From: Amia ocellicauda | Taxonomy: Eukaryota; Chordata; Actinopteri; Amiiformes; Amiidae | Assembly (NCBI RefSeq): GCF_036373705.1 | Contig: NC_089858.1 | Span: 32,097,749 to 32,161,748, forward strand | Reading direction: 5' to 3' | Length of the DNA stretch: 64,000 bases | Part shown: piece after piece, positions 1 through 9,197 of the stretch | Layout: the number at the start of each line of letters is the position of its first letter | Numbering within the stretch: position 1 is the stretch's first letter | Notes under the pieces: generated by a model | What the model was told of the DNA's origin: nothing | The model's database searches: none | What the model saw: the letters and a program-made list of their open reading frames with translations, nothing else | Made by a program: the position numbers and the translations under genes

Positions 1-1504
1 ATAGAAATCAGGAAAACCGAATACCTGCGTTTTTGACAGTACACAGTGCCGCTCTTGCCCCAGTCCAGATTGTGTACAGAGACGCCAAACAGGGAACCTG
101 TGAGCAATCAACTCACTGACTGACTGAACACCAGCTCTATATAGGACAGCCATATTAATACGTAACATCGTATTGGCTAATAACCAGGAATGGCTGCGAC
201 TAGGTTCCACACTATAACAAGCACCGAGTGCAACAAACCTTCGTAACATTACATTCAATATTTATATGATAAAAAGTTAATTAAAATTATTCTCGCGGTC
301 CAGTCAAAAGCGTCTGATGGTCCAGATTTGGCCCGCAGGCCGCCTATTGACTACCACTGTTTTAGAGGGAAACCCAGATCTGCTGTATTTATTTATTCAT
401 TAATTTAACTTGTAAATGGGCACGTACGTTAACTGAATCATGTTCGCCTTCATACTGACTATGCACACCATTCAAAAAACGACAGCCTGAAACACCATCC
501 AGCTGTTCATAAAATATTAATAAAATCGGCTGCTACCGATCCGATTATTATCCTTCAGTTTATTGTTAACTAGTCACGCACTGCACCGGTCCTGCGAAAT
601 CCACGTTTTTAATACACTCGGATATTAACTGTAAGCAGTCATTGTTTCTGTACGTGGATTTCACTTCATGCTGCTAATAAAACTGCAATTTCTTCGTGAT
701 CGCACACAGCACTCGAGATCATATCTTCCAACACAATGTATCTGATCTCTTCCCTGTCTGTCTCAAGTCCAGCTCACATCTCTCTTCTGAAAGTGAATCA
801 TTTCCTCAGTCGGTGACGGGCGTTTACGGACACGTCTGGAAGCAGATAGTTAACCGGCCAAAAAACACGGACGCGTCCGGACGCTTAGCCAGTGGAAACG
901 GGGCAATAGTATTTTTTGAGGAGCTCTTCACAAAAATGTGTATTGGCCAGCTTGAGAGGCATGTTGGAGCAGAGTGCACAATGATTGATAGGTACATAGA
1001 CAGGGAGAGAGTGTTACATGTATATATAATTCAAAACCTTAGTGAGACCAGCATGAGGATTGAAACAAGAGTTGTACTGAGTTGTAGTGAAGGTGTGGTG
1101 TGTGAGACCAACATGGTTGAATAGTTGAGGGTGAAAAGCAGGCGGCTGCTGCGTCAGCAGACAAGAGACAGAGGGAGAGACAGAAAGTTCATCACTAATC
1201 AATTTGTTTATTAAGAAATCCCCAATCAGTATACAAAGTTGTATCAACATTGTTTTTTATACACAAAAATTAAAACAGAAAAGAAAAAGACAACTGAAAC
1301 ATAAATGAATAATCAAGACTTGATATAGTTATAAGATATTTATCCTTGAGCATACTAATGTTGGATTGAATTGTGGAGAGGATGCCACAGCCACGGTGAC
1401 AGGCTTCAGCACACAGTTGTGCAGTTCTGTTGAGCAGCATGTCCAACTGGCTTCTGTGTATGAGGCGCCATTAGGGACATAATTCACCCAGTGGTACATA
1501 CACT
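1..1504. other. Non-genic sequence with a hAT-like repeat end
   Basis: I recognise no gene here. A 142-codon open frame at 696-1124 (plus) has no recognisable domain, no clear splice signals and ordinary composition, so I do not call it. At about 310-362 the sequence reads as the end of a hAT-like repeat (the reverse strand starts CAGTGGTAGTC and continues into a GGCCCGCAGGCC-type motif common in such ends). The partner end was not found. Confidence 0.4.
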
Positions 1505-1605
1505 ACACTGAGACGCTGACACTATATACTGAGATGCACTATATACTATATACTGAGACGCACTATGTACTGAGACGCTGACACTATATATTGAGACGCA
1601 CTATA
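1505..1605. repeat. Minisatellite, left part (ACTGAGACGC motif)
   Basis: Irregular tandem copies of ACTATATACTGAGACGC with small variants. The array resumes at 3,142-3,245 after a Tc1-like element, so it is one array split by that insertion. The reverse complement of its core (GCGTCTCAGTATA) also occurs in the 26-bp minisatellite at 4,183-4,348. Confidence 0.75.
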
Positions 1606-1607
1606 TA

Positions 1608-3139
1608 CAGTGAGGGAAAAAAGTATTTGATCCCCTGCTGATTTTGTACGTTTGCCCACTGAAAAAGAAATGATCAGTCTATAATTTTAATGGTAGGTGT
1701 ATTTTAACAGTGAGAGACAGAATAACAACAAAAAAATCCAGAAAAACGCATTTCAAAAAAGTTATCAATTGATTTGCATGTTAATGAGGGAAATAAGTAT
1801 TTGACCCCTTCGACATAGTACTTGGTGGCAAAACCCTTGTTGGCAATCACAGAGGTCAGACGTTTCTTGTAGTTGGCCACCAGGTTTGCACACATCTCAG
1901 GAGGGATTTAGTCCCACTCCTCTTTGCAGATCCTCTCCAAGTCATTAAGGTTTCGAGGCTGACGTTTGGCAACTCGAACCTTCAGCTCCCTCCACAGATT
2001 TTCTATGGGATTAAGGTCTGGAGACTGGCTAGGCCACTCCAGCACCTTAATGTGCTTCTTCTTGAGCCACTCCTTTGTTGCCTTGGCTGTGTGTTTTGGG
2101 TCATTGTCATGCTGGAATACCCATCCATGACCCATTTTCAATGACCTGGCTGAGGGAAGGAGATTCTCACCCAAGAATTAACGGTACATGGCCCCGTCCA
2201 TCGTCCCTTTGATGCGGTGCAGTTGTCCTGTCCCCTTAGCAGAAAAACACCCCCAAAGCATAATGTTTCCACCTCCATGTTTGACGGTGGGGATGGTGTT
2301 CTTGGGGTCATTCCTCCTCCTCCAAACACGGCGAGTTGAGTTGATGCCAAAGAGCTCGATTTTGGTCTCATCTGACCACAACACTTTCACCCAGTTCTCC
2401 TCTGAATCATTCAGATGTTCATTGGCAAACTTCAGATGGGCCTGTACATGTGCTTTCTTGAGCAGAGGGACCTTGCGGGCGCTGCAGGATTTCAGTCCTT
2501 CATGGCGTAGTGTGTTACCAATTGTTTTCTTAGTGACTATGGTCCCACCTGCCTTGAGATCATTAACAAGATCCTCCCGTGTAGTTCTGGGCTGATTCCT
2601 CACCGTTCTCATGATCATTGAAACTCCACGAGGTGAGATCTTGCATGGAGCCCCAGACTGAGGGAGACTGACAGTTATTTTGTGTTTCTTCCATTTGCGA
2701 ATAATCGCACCAACTGTTGTCACCTTCTCACCAAGCTGCTTGGCGATGGTCTTGTAGCCCATTCCAGCCTTGTGTAGGTCTACAATCTTGTCCCTGACAT
2801 CCTTGGACAGCTCTTTGGTCTTGGCCATGGTGGAGAGTTTGGAATCTGATTGATTGCTTATGTGGACAGGTGTCTTTTATACAGACAGGTGTCTTTGAAT
2901 AAGAGACACCTGGGAGCCAGAAATCTTGCTGATTGATAGGGGATCAAATACTTATTTCCCTCATTAACATGCAAATCAATTTATAACTTTTTTGAAATGT
3001 GTTTTCTGGATTTTGTTGTTGTTATTCTGTCTCTCACTGTTAAAATACACCTACCATTAAAATTATAGACTGATCATTTCTTTGTCATTGGGCAAACGTA
3101 CAAAATCAGCAGGGGATCAAATGCTTTTTTCCCTCACTG
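1608..3139 (-). mobile_element. Tc1-like DNA transposon, full length, inactive
   Basis: Both ends are present: the left end begins CAGTGAGGGAAAAAAGTATT and the right end is its inverted, slightly diverged match, flanked by TA dinucleotides at 1,606-1,607 and 3,140-3,141. Inside, the minus strand encodes a Tc1-family transposase starting at 2,828 ([14 protein letters not shown]), with an HTH N-terminal region, the first catalytic Asp in WSDETK, the second in [10 protein letters not shown] and the Glu in [11 protein letters not shown], i.e. the DD34E arrangement. Stops at 2,178-2,180 (TAA after AMYR) and about 1,908-1,910 break the frame. The element sits inside a minisatellite. A half copy of the same family is at 15,831-16,687. 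Confidence 0.92.
1908..2828 (-). pseudogene. Tc1-family transposase, broken by stop codons
   Basis: DD34E cut-and-paste transposase of the Tc1/mariner superfamily, which would bind the terminal repeats and move the element in the nucleus. Residues 1-216 are open from the Met at 2,828 and include the paired HTH DNA-binding region and the first catalytic Asp (WSDET). An in-frame TAA at 2,178-2,180 ends this part. The same frame then continues with the second Asp (HDNDPKHT) and the DLNPIENLW Glu motif to a second stop at 1,908. About 30 more family-like codons follow ([15 protein letters not shown]). The 340-residue size expected for the family is therefore present but interrupted twice. It cannot make a full enzyme without readthrough. 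Confidence 0.9.
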
Positions 3140-3141
3140 TA

Positions 3142-3245
3142 CTGTATACTGAGACGCACTATATACTGAGACACACACACTATATACTGAGACGCACTAT
3201 ATACTGAGACTATACACTATACACTGAGATGCACACACTGTATAC
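3142..3245. repeat. Minisatellite, right part (ACTGAGACGC motif)
   Basis: This continues the array at 1,505-1,605: repeated ATACTGAGACGCACTAT with variants, ending near GATGCACACACTG. The two parts are separated only by the Tc1-like element and its TA target duplication. Confidence 0.75.
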
Positions 3246-3520
3246 TTCTTATTTCTTCAAAAATTCCATTCAAATTATTGTCTGGCAAAACGTCCCACTA
3301 GAATAAGCCCTTTTGGAAGATAACAGCTATCTCCCGCAACGGGTTTATAGATAATTATATGAATCCCTGATTCATAATGTTGCACTATATGAGAGAACCA
3401 ATAACAGTTGGTGGGGGGGTAGTCCAATACAATAGAGAATATAATCATGTTCCACTAGAACCCACAAGATTTCGGACTAAATACAGCTGCCACACCCACA
3501 ACATGTGCGGCTCCTTCATA
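3246..3520. other. Unassigned spacer
   Basis: AT-rich spacer between the minisatellite and a Tc1 derivative. No coding or repeat signal is recognised. Confidence 0.3.
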
Positions 3521-4093
3521 CACCGATCAGCCATAACATTATGACCACTGACAGGTGAAGTGAATAACACTGATAATCTCATTATCATGGCACCTGTCAG
3601 TGGGTGGGATATATTATTCAGCAAGTGAACATTTTGTCCTCAAAGTTGATGTGTTAGAAGCAGGAAAAATGGGCAGCGTAAGGATCTGAGCGACTTTGAC
3701 AAGGGCCAAATTGTGATGGCTAGACGACTGGGTCAAAGCATCTCCAAAACTGCAGCACGTGAGCATCAGAACTGGACCACGGAGCAATGGAAGAAGGTGG
3801 CCTGGTCTGATGAATCACGAGTTCAAGGTGTTGGCTTGGCCTCCAAATTCCCCAGATCTCAATCCAATCGAGCATCTGTGGGATGTGCTGGACAAACAAG
3901 TCCGATCCATGGAGGCCCCACCTCGCAACTTACAGGACTTGGATCTGCTGCTAACGTCTTGGTGCCAGATACCACAGCACACCTTCAGAGGTCTAGTGGA
4001 GTCCATGCCTCGACGGGTCAGGGCTGTTTTGGCGGCAATAGGGGGATCTACACAATCTTAGGCAGGTGGTCATAATGTTATGGCTGATCGGTG
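3521..4093 (+). mobile_element. Tc1-like deletion derivative, copy 1
   Basis: The ends are CACCGATCAGCCATAACATT and its inverted match, flanked by TA at 3,519-3,520 and 4,094-4,095. The interior keeps pieces of a Tc1 transposase: an N-terminal segment ([14 protein letters not shown]), then a jump to [19 protein letters not shown], then another jump to [15 protein letters not shown] in a different frame. The second jump, at about 3,821, is the same junction as in the copies at 31,042-31,644 and 57,131-58,015. The first (after about 3,755) is private to this copy and removes most of the DNA-binding half. It lacks the second catalytic Asp and is non-autonomous. Confidence 0.9.
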
Positions 4094-4182
4094 TAAAACA
4101 CCTTTGAAACGAAAATGAAACTAACATGTTTACAGGCGGGTTTAAACACTAAATGCGGAAAACGTTTAACATTGCTTAATGT

Positions 4183-4348
4183 TCAGTATAGCACAATCTG
4201 TGTGCATCTCAGTATAGCGCAATCTGTGTGCATCTCAGTATAGCGCAATCTGCGTGCGTCTCAGTATAGCACAATCTGCGTGCGTCTCAGTATAGCGCAA
4301 TCTGTGTGCGGCTCAGTATAGCCCAATCTGTGTGCGTCTCAGTATAGT
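4183..4348. repeat. 26-bp minisatellite, six units
   Basis: Six head-to-tail 26-bp units of the form TCAGTATAGCgCAATCTGtG plus tGCaTC, starting at 4183, 4209, 4235, 4261, 4287 and 4313, with a partial seventh at 4339. Units differ by one to three bases. The array ends about 17 bp before the start of the duplicated GAS8 block, so it marks a duplication breakpoint. Confidence 0.9.
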
Positions 4349-4604
4349 ACTTTACTAGCATCACTGGTCAATGCATAGTGCAGTTTAAATAAAACATCTG
4401 GCCTGAAGCAAATCAAACAAATAAATAATCCCAGTTCAGTAGGGATGTATTATCAGATCTAATGTAACCATGGCTTTGGCTATTGATGATCAGTCTCCTT
4501 ATCTCTACTTTATGTTTGAGTAGAGATCCTCACTGGCTCTTATAAAAAGAGATCGCATTATTTACTTTAATTATAACCACTAACTGGAGAGTTTAATAAC
4601 CTAC

Positions 4605-4814
4605 CTCCAATTTGCGTGTGACAACAGTCAGCGCAGTAGGGTCGAGGTTGGAGGCAGAAAGGACCTCGTTCAGCTGAGCTTCTTTCTTCTCCAGGGTGTC
4701 AGTCAGAGCGCTCAGCTTCTTCTCCAGGAGGAGGTTCTTAAAGCTGCTCTTCTGCTGGACCTCTTGAATGGCTTTTACAGACTTTTAGTACAGCTCATCT
4801 CTCTCACTCTGCAC
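4605..4814 (-). pseudogene. GAS8: GAS8 duplicate, exon 9 with premature stop
   Basis: Full 210-bp length with an AG acceptor before 4,814 and a GT donor after 4,605. The codon equal to Arg in ELYRKF of the intact gene is TAA here (4,785-4,787, minus strand), so translation would end ten codons into the exon. The rest remains open ([20 protein letters not shown]). I count about seven differences from the intact exon. Confidence 0.93.
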
Positions 4815-5152
4815 CTGGAGGCACCAAGAACAGCGGTGGGATTGGGGTCCCAAGACAAAACTGCAATTCACATGATTTTATCTGTTAAATGCACCTCAGC
4901 AAAGATTTGTCAAGCATTGGACACAGAGGTCTAGCTTGTCAAGAATTTTACTGATGACACCTTTTTCCTCAAGTTAATCCATTCCTTAATATTACATAGA
5001 CTGGTACAATTATGGTAAAACATGAGTGTATAACAAAGTTCAACTATTATTATGATGTATATATAGTCAAATTGAAGTTTTTATTAAATGAACTATGTGT
5101 ATGTAATATTTTTCAAAGGAATTGGTTTTATAATTCAGAGTGACATATTCAC

Positions 5153-5227
5153 CTTTTCAAACCTCGAATAAAATACATCACGTTCCCATTTGAGATCTTT
5201 CATTGCTTTGTCTGCTACCTCGGGCCC
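5153..5227 (-). pseudogene. GAS8: GAS8 duplicate, exon 8 with 12-bp deletion
   Basis: 25 codons instead of 29. The segment for KARL is lost in frame, and several changes follow (DLKWERDVFYSRFEK against [15 protein letters not shown]). Both splice sites are kept. Confidence 0.9.
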
Positions 5228-5590
5228 CTGCAGAGAGAATGCACGTAATTATTCTCTAAATGCAAATCACTTTATAAGGGGAAGCTGAAAGTGTCTTTTG
5301 ATCATCACATGTGGGTTTGCACATTCTTCTTTACTTTTCCTAATTCTGACATTTACTATTGAATGATTTATAACTGAGTCTCAACTGCAGCACCTTGAGA
5401 TTGAAATGCCAATGTTCAATCAAAACACACATCTGTGTTTGTCATCGGCTCCTATATGGACAAATAACATCTTAAAACGTGTTTCTGGAGAGGTGACGAT
5501 GTGTTGGAAATCTTTGTGAGTTTTTGGGGCTCTGCTCCCCTGTATCGTAAACATGCGTGTGACTGTCCTCAGGAACTATGGGAGACATAC

Positions 5591-5758
5591 TGCCAGGGAA
5601 GCTTTATCCTTGTTGTAATTGGCCAGCTGTTTCTGCAGCTCCGCCACCTCATCCTTGGTCTTCCGCAGGGGCTCCGTCAGCCGTTTGTTCTGCAGCTGCA
5701 CCTCGGCCATCTCCTTCTTAAGACGCTCCTCCTTCTTCTTCATGTCTTCGACCTGCTC
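5591..5758 (-). pseudogene. GAS8: GAS8 duplicate, exon 7 (open)
   Basis: 168 bp, the same length as the intact exon, with AG acceptor and GTATGT donor. The product differs from the intact gene at only two residues (KTKDEV against KAKEEV). This is the most similar exon of the pair. Confidence 0.93.
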
Positions 5759-6080
5759 CTGGAGACAGAACAAAACAACACAACCCGATATGTCACTCAC
5801 CTACCCTTACATTACATCACAGGCTGTCATCACATGAAAATAAAAATCAGCACGGGGTCTGTTATGGATATGGATATCGAATATCTGTTATGGATATCAA
5901 ACATACCAGATTGAAAGTACAATGAAGATTTCTTTCCATGAAAATGATTTTAAACTTGCACAAAACATAATAGCACTCTTAAATATAACTTGAAAACAAT
6001 TACAAATCATTTTCCTGTCTTTATTGTCATCATCGTCATTATTATTATTTTTATTCAGAGCACTTTGATCAGGTCCTTAC

Positions 6081-6286
6081 TTTCAGTGTGTTGATGAGAG
6101 CAAGGTTGTTGAGGATGATATAATTGTAGTAATTTTTGATGTCCCTGAAAGCCTTTTCATTATTCTTCATCAGTGTATAAGTATAGATGTTCTTGCGCTC
6201 TTCGATTCCATGGATTTCTGTGTTCTGCCACAGATCCAGCTCCTCTCGTAACACCTGCATCTTCTTCTTGTACTTTCCTTCAATTT
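6081..6286 (-). pseudogene. GAS8: GAS8 duplicate, exon 6 (open)
   Basis: 206 bp, the same length and phase as the intact exon, no stop, acceptor and GTAAGG donor kept. About 11 base differences, many changing residues ([20 protein letters not shown] against [20 protein letters not shown]). Confidence 0.93.
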
Positions 6287-6450
6287 CTGATTCAGGGGAA
6301 GAAACACATCCAAGTTGCAACAGGGGAAGAAAATATCCAAGTTAAGAACACCGTATGTGTTCCCAACTTCAGGATTTCAGAGAGAAATTAATCAGGCAAT
6401 ATCAAGTGGAAAGACTAATGATCCTATTAAAATCAAATATCAAATCATAC

Positions 6451-6505
6451 CTCGAACTTGTCTTTCAAAATCACTGCACAGTTTGGTGAGTTCTTCCTTG
6501 TGGTC
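6451..6505 (-). pseudogene. GAS8: GAS8 duplicate, exon 5 (open)
   Basis: 55 bp ending in phase 1 as in the intact gene. It reads DHKEELTKLCSDFERQVR against [18 protein letters not shown]. Splice sites are present. Confidence 0.9.
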
Positions 6506-6613
6506 CTATTGAAAAGTGAACAAAAAATCATTCAGAAATTAGACTAAAAATAGAAAAAGCCGGATAGTAAAAGGGCATATCTGAATTTTAAAGAATTTAA
6601 ACTGTACACATAA

Positions 6614-6690
6614 CAGTTTCAAGCTCCTCACTAGATTGGAAAGCTCCTCCTCCTTGCATAACTGGCTCTCTTTCAAACTCTGATCCTATC
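6614..6690 (-). pseudogene. GAS8: GAS8 duplicate, exon 4 remnant
   Basis: Only the 3' part of the exon aligns (ELSNLVRSLKL-like). The intact exon has 207 bp. The splice donor that follows is TT instead of GT (6,612-6,613). The acceptor side has been replaced by AT-rich sequence. Confidence 0.85.
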
Positions 6691-6757
6691 TGTATATGTA
6701 CATATATGTAAATTGATCAATAATGATGACAATGATGATTCTTGCTGGACAAGAATG

Positions 6758-6758
<1 letters not shown>

Positions 6759-6788
<30 letters not shown>
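6759..6788. repeat. (TA)n microsatellite
   Basis: About 15 TA units in the GAS8 duplicate between exons 4 and 3; the matching place in the intact copy lacks it. Confidence 0.9.
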
Positions 6789-6791
<3 letters not shown>

Positions 6792-6949
6792 AGAAAACAT
6801 ATAATCATAATCATAATAATAATACAAGAAAGGAAACCATTTCCTAAAAATACTGCAAGTAAAACCTTTACTCAGCTGAAGCAGATTCCTTGGCAAACAC
6901 CAGGGATAGAACTTGGTTTTGTTTTAGGATATATTTTGTAAGAAACAGA

Positions 6950-6950
6950 C

Positions 6951-7034
<84 letters not shown>
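6950..7034. repeat. (AAT)n microsatellite
   Basis: About 27 AAT units with one GAT interruption, in intron 3 of the GAS8 duplicate. The homologous array in the intact copy (29,258-29,311) is shorter. Confidence 0.92.
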
Positions 7035-7036
<2 letters not shown>

Positions 7037-7526
7037 GAAAATCACATTTCCCAATCATTCTTGTTTCATAATACTTAAAAGTAAAACCTTTGCTCAATTG
7101 AAGCAGAACTGTCTGTATGGCAAACTGTCTTGAGCAAAGTAATCCCCAACAGCTCATTAATAATCATCCATCACTCACAACAAGTAGTTCATAAATCTCC
7201 TAAACAATACCTGACATTCTTTTCAGGTCACCCAATAATGTTAAATTATTCATACAAAACAGACACTGTTAAAGTACCTAAAGTACTATTTTACACTGAA
7301 CATTAATAAACAAGAATAACTGCTGGGATAAATTATCTGCTTTGAAACAGAATTGACTTTAGTAATATGTTGTCAGTGCACTACTCGTTTGGTGTTCTGA
7401 ATTATAGTAAGAATTATAATCATGATCTCTATTTACATGTTCTTTCACATTGTATTATGAACAAGTCTAACATGTAATATTTAATATGAACAACAAAACA
7501 GCTACCACCCACCCACCCCTTTTTAC

Positions 7527-7724
7527 CTTGATTTCCATTAGATGCACTTTCTCGGAGCCCTCCATCTCCAGATCTTTGTTCTGGAGCTCAGCTTTCTTCT
7601 CCTCCAGCTGTCTGTTGGTGATTTCCCAAAAGGTGTGCATTTTCTTTCGCTCCAGCTGGAAATAGTTGTGCTCCTCCCTCTCACGGTCCAGCTCCTCCCG
7701 CAGGCGGACGATGTGCTCCTCCAG
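7527..7724 (-). pseudogene. GAS8: GAS8 duplicate, exon 3 (open)
   Basis: 198 bp, open, with TAG acceptor and GTAAAA donor as in the intact gene. It starts [18 protein letters not shown]. Roughly 17 of 198 bases differ, the highest exon divergence of the pair, concentrated near the 3' end ([15 protein letters not shown] against [15 protein letters not shown]). Confidence 0.92.
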
Positions 7725-8056
7725 CTACACAGAAGTATCACCAAGATGAATACAAATGATTACAGCCCTCAGGCTACAAACTAAACACCAGAACTAGTTC
7801 AATTATATTTCATATTTTCTGGTTTCATGCAAGCTTAGCATTTGTATCACTGAGTTGAAGAAAGTCTTGTTCAACTGATGATTCTGCCTAAATGAATCTT
7901 GAAGTTGTGTTGCTACTGTTAATTGATTACCATTTAAGCTGCTCAGTGGGTTTAGAGAACAATGTATTCAGCATATCTATTACAATAAATTAACCAGTGA
8001 TTATCGATTCTGCCTCTGTAATTCTGCACAGAAAAGTGGACTGTGTTTTCACCTAC

Positions 8057-8080
8057 CTCTGCTACCTTTTTCTTCTTCTT
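8057..8080 (-). pseudogene. GAS8: GAS8 duplicate, exon 2 shrunken to 8 codons
   Basis: Between a CAG acceptor and a GTAGGT donor lie only 24 bases reading KKKKKVAE, against 33 codons beginning [10 protein letters not shown] in the intact gene. The intronic sequence on both sides still aligns, so the exon itself has lost its middle. Frame is preserved. Confidence 0.75.
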
Positions 8081-8904
8081 CTGATAATGAAAAGTGATAT
8101 CTAACATTAATGATTCAGAGTTTTCAGAGTTCTCAGATTTTGTTTTAAGAAAGTACGAAAATAAAGACACAGAGATAACTTATATAAGCAACAGAAGAGG
8201 TATGCTAAATAGGCTACAGGCCTAAGAGGTATGAAACCACTATCAGGCACATGCTTGCCTATTATCTGATGAATCAATAATTATGATCAAATATAATATT
8301 TTAAAAACATTATCTGCGAATTCTAAAATAGGTTCAATCTGTTAACAGAAACAGTATTGCATGCATTTAGTTTGATACCTCGTTTGTCCAAGGAAGCCCG
8401 TTATATTGGACAATATCCTAATTTTGTAGGATGGCTTTACAATTTGGAATACTACATAATCCCATATATTACAAGAAATGCATAGGGACATCACGCCTGC
8501 ATAATCTATTCGCTTAAGTTATTGTATATTTAAATACCATTTCCATCACTATACAACGTTTATGTTCTACATTTTTCTAAACGCTTTAATTATCTATAGT
8601 GCCTTTAAATGTATAATTCAATCGTGCTTTTAATTCGTCTCGATGTGCAAAGGACAAATGAATGAACAACAATGTCCTGTGTACGATAAAGTTATAGCAT
8701 TCATTAACCCTCTGAAATCATATGATTTGCTTTATGGTTATTTTAAAAAATAGGAATCCTTTGTTATTTACAAGTACACGTAATCCTACACGAAAAGCAA
8801 GATAAACAAACACAAGCTTGGTGTACCATTCCGCCGCATTTCAACTACACTGCGGTGGCGCTGGTGTCACACAACTTGCACCAGCATCCTAGCAGCGCTG
8901 TCTG

Positions 8905-8912
8905 TGACGTCA
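8905..8912. promoter_or_regulatory. CRE-like palindrome TGACGTCA
   Basis: A perfect 8-bp cAMP-response element in GC-richer sequence just beyond the point where homology to the intact GAS8 locus ends. It could act as a promoter for either strand, but no transcript start is visible. Confidence 0.4.
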
Positions 8913-9197
8913 TCTGGAGACATCATACAGAGAGGCTCTATTCAAACCATAGATACATACAGAACTAGAGCGGCTTGCGGAACGTTCAATCCAGTGGAAC
9001 GATACTTCAGTCCGCCTGGGTGCTTATGTAAATGTAAATGTAAACCTGTAAATACTAGCAGCGTTTTATTAATGTAGCTTCAACAAAATTGAATATTTAA
9101 ACTTGGAAAATATACTTTTACATTAATATCCAACGGTCGATATTTTTAGATTATTTTTTAGTTGCAAAAATGAAGATATGGCCTACCTCCGAATGTA

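Larger units (their letters stand above)
4605..8080 (-). pseudogene. GAS8: GAS8 (DRC4) partial duplicate pseudogene
   Basis: Left-hand, decayed copy of the intact GAS8 at 25,332-31,909. Recognisable pieces, in coding order, are exon 2 (8,057-8,080), exon 3 (7,527-7,724), exon 4 (6,614 to about 6,690), exon 5 (6,451-6,505), exon 6 (6,081-6,286), exon 7 (5,591-5,758), exon 8 (5,153-5,227) and exon 9 (4,605-4,814). Exons 1, 10 and 11 are missing. Lesions: exon 2 is cut from 33 to 8 codons, exon 4 is reduced to about a third and its donor is TT instead of GT, exon 8 has a 12-bp in-frame deletion, and exon 9 has an in-frame TAA. Exons 3, 5, 6 and 7 are open with consensus splice sites. No start codon is available at the exon 1 position. 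I call it a pseudogene; a transcript is still possible. Confidence 0.93.
4366..8823. repeat. Segmental duplication block 1, copy A (GAS8 region)
   Basis: Collinear with 26,125-31,901 in the same orientation. Homology starts at GGTCAATGCATAG in GAS8 intron 9 and runs through exons 9 to 2 and intron 1. It stops a few bases short of the exon 1 start codon (AAGATAAACAAACAC in A, AAGATAAACACACAC in B). Introns align as well as exons, so this is a genomic duplication and not a retrocopy. Copy A is shorter mainly because intron 1 of copy B carries a Tc1 derivative and because exon 4 and its surroundings are deleted in A. Confidence 0.95.

Noticed and set aside
696..1124. 142-codon open frame on the plus strand
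   Set aside because: No recognisable domain or splice context; it lies beside repeat-derived sequence, and chance open frames of this length occur in 64 kb.
4183..4348. CRISPR-like regular repeat
   Set aside because: The 26-bp units are directly abutting without spacers, in a vertebrate genome; it is a minisatellite.
5501..5914. 137-codon plus-strand frame repeated at 27,229-27,642
   Set aside because: Its recurrence looks striking but it is antisense to GAS8 exon 7 and only reflects the segmental duplication.
6872..7157. Poly-Leu and poly-Ile open frames
   Set aside because: These are translations of the (AAT)n array.
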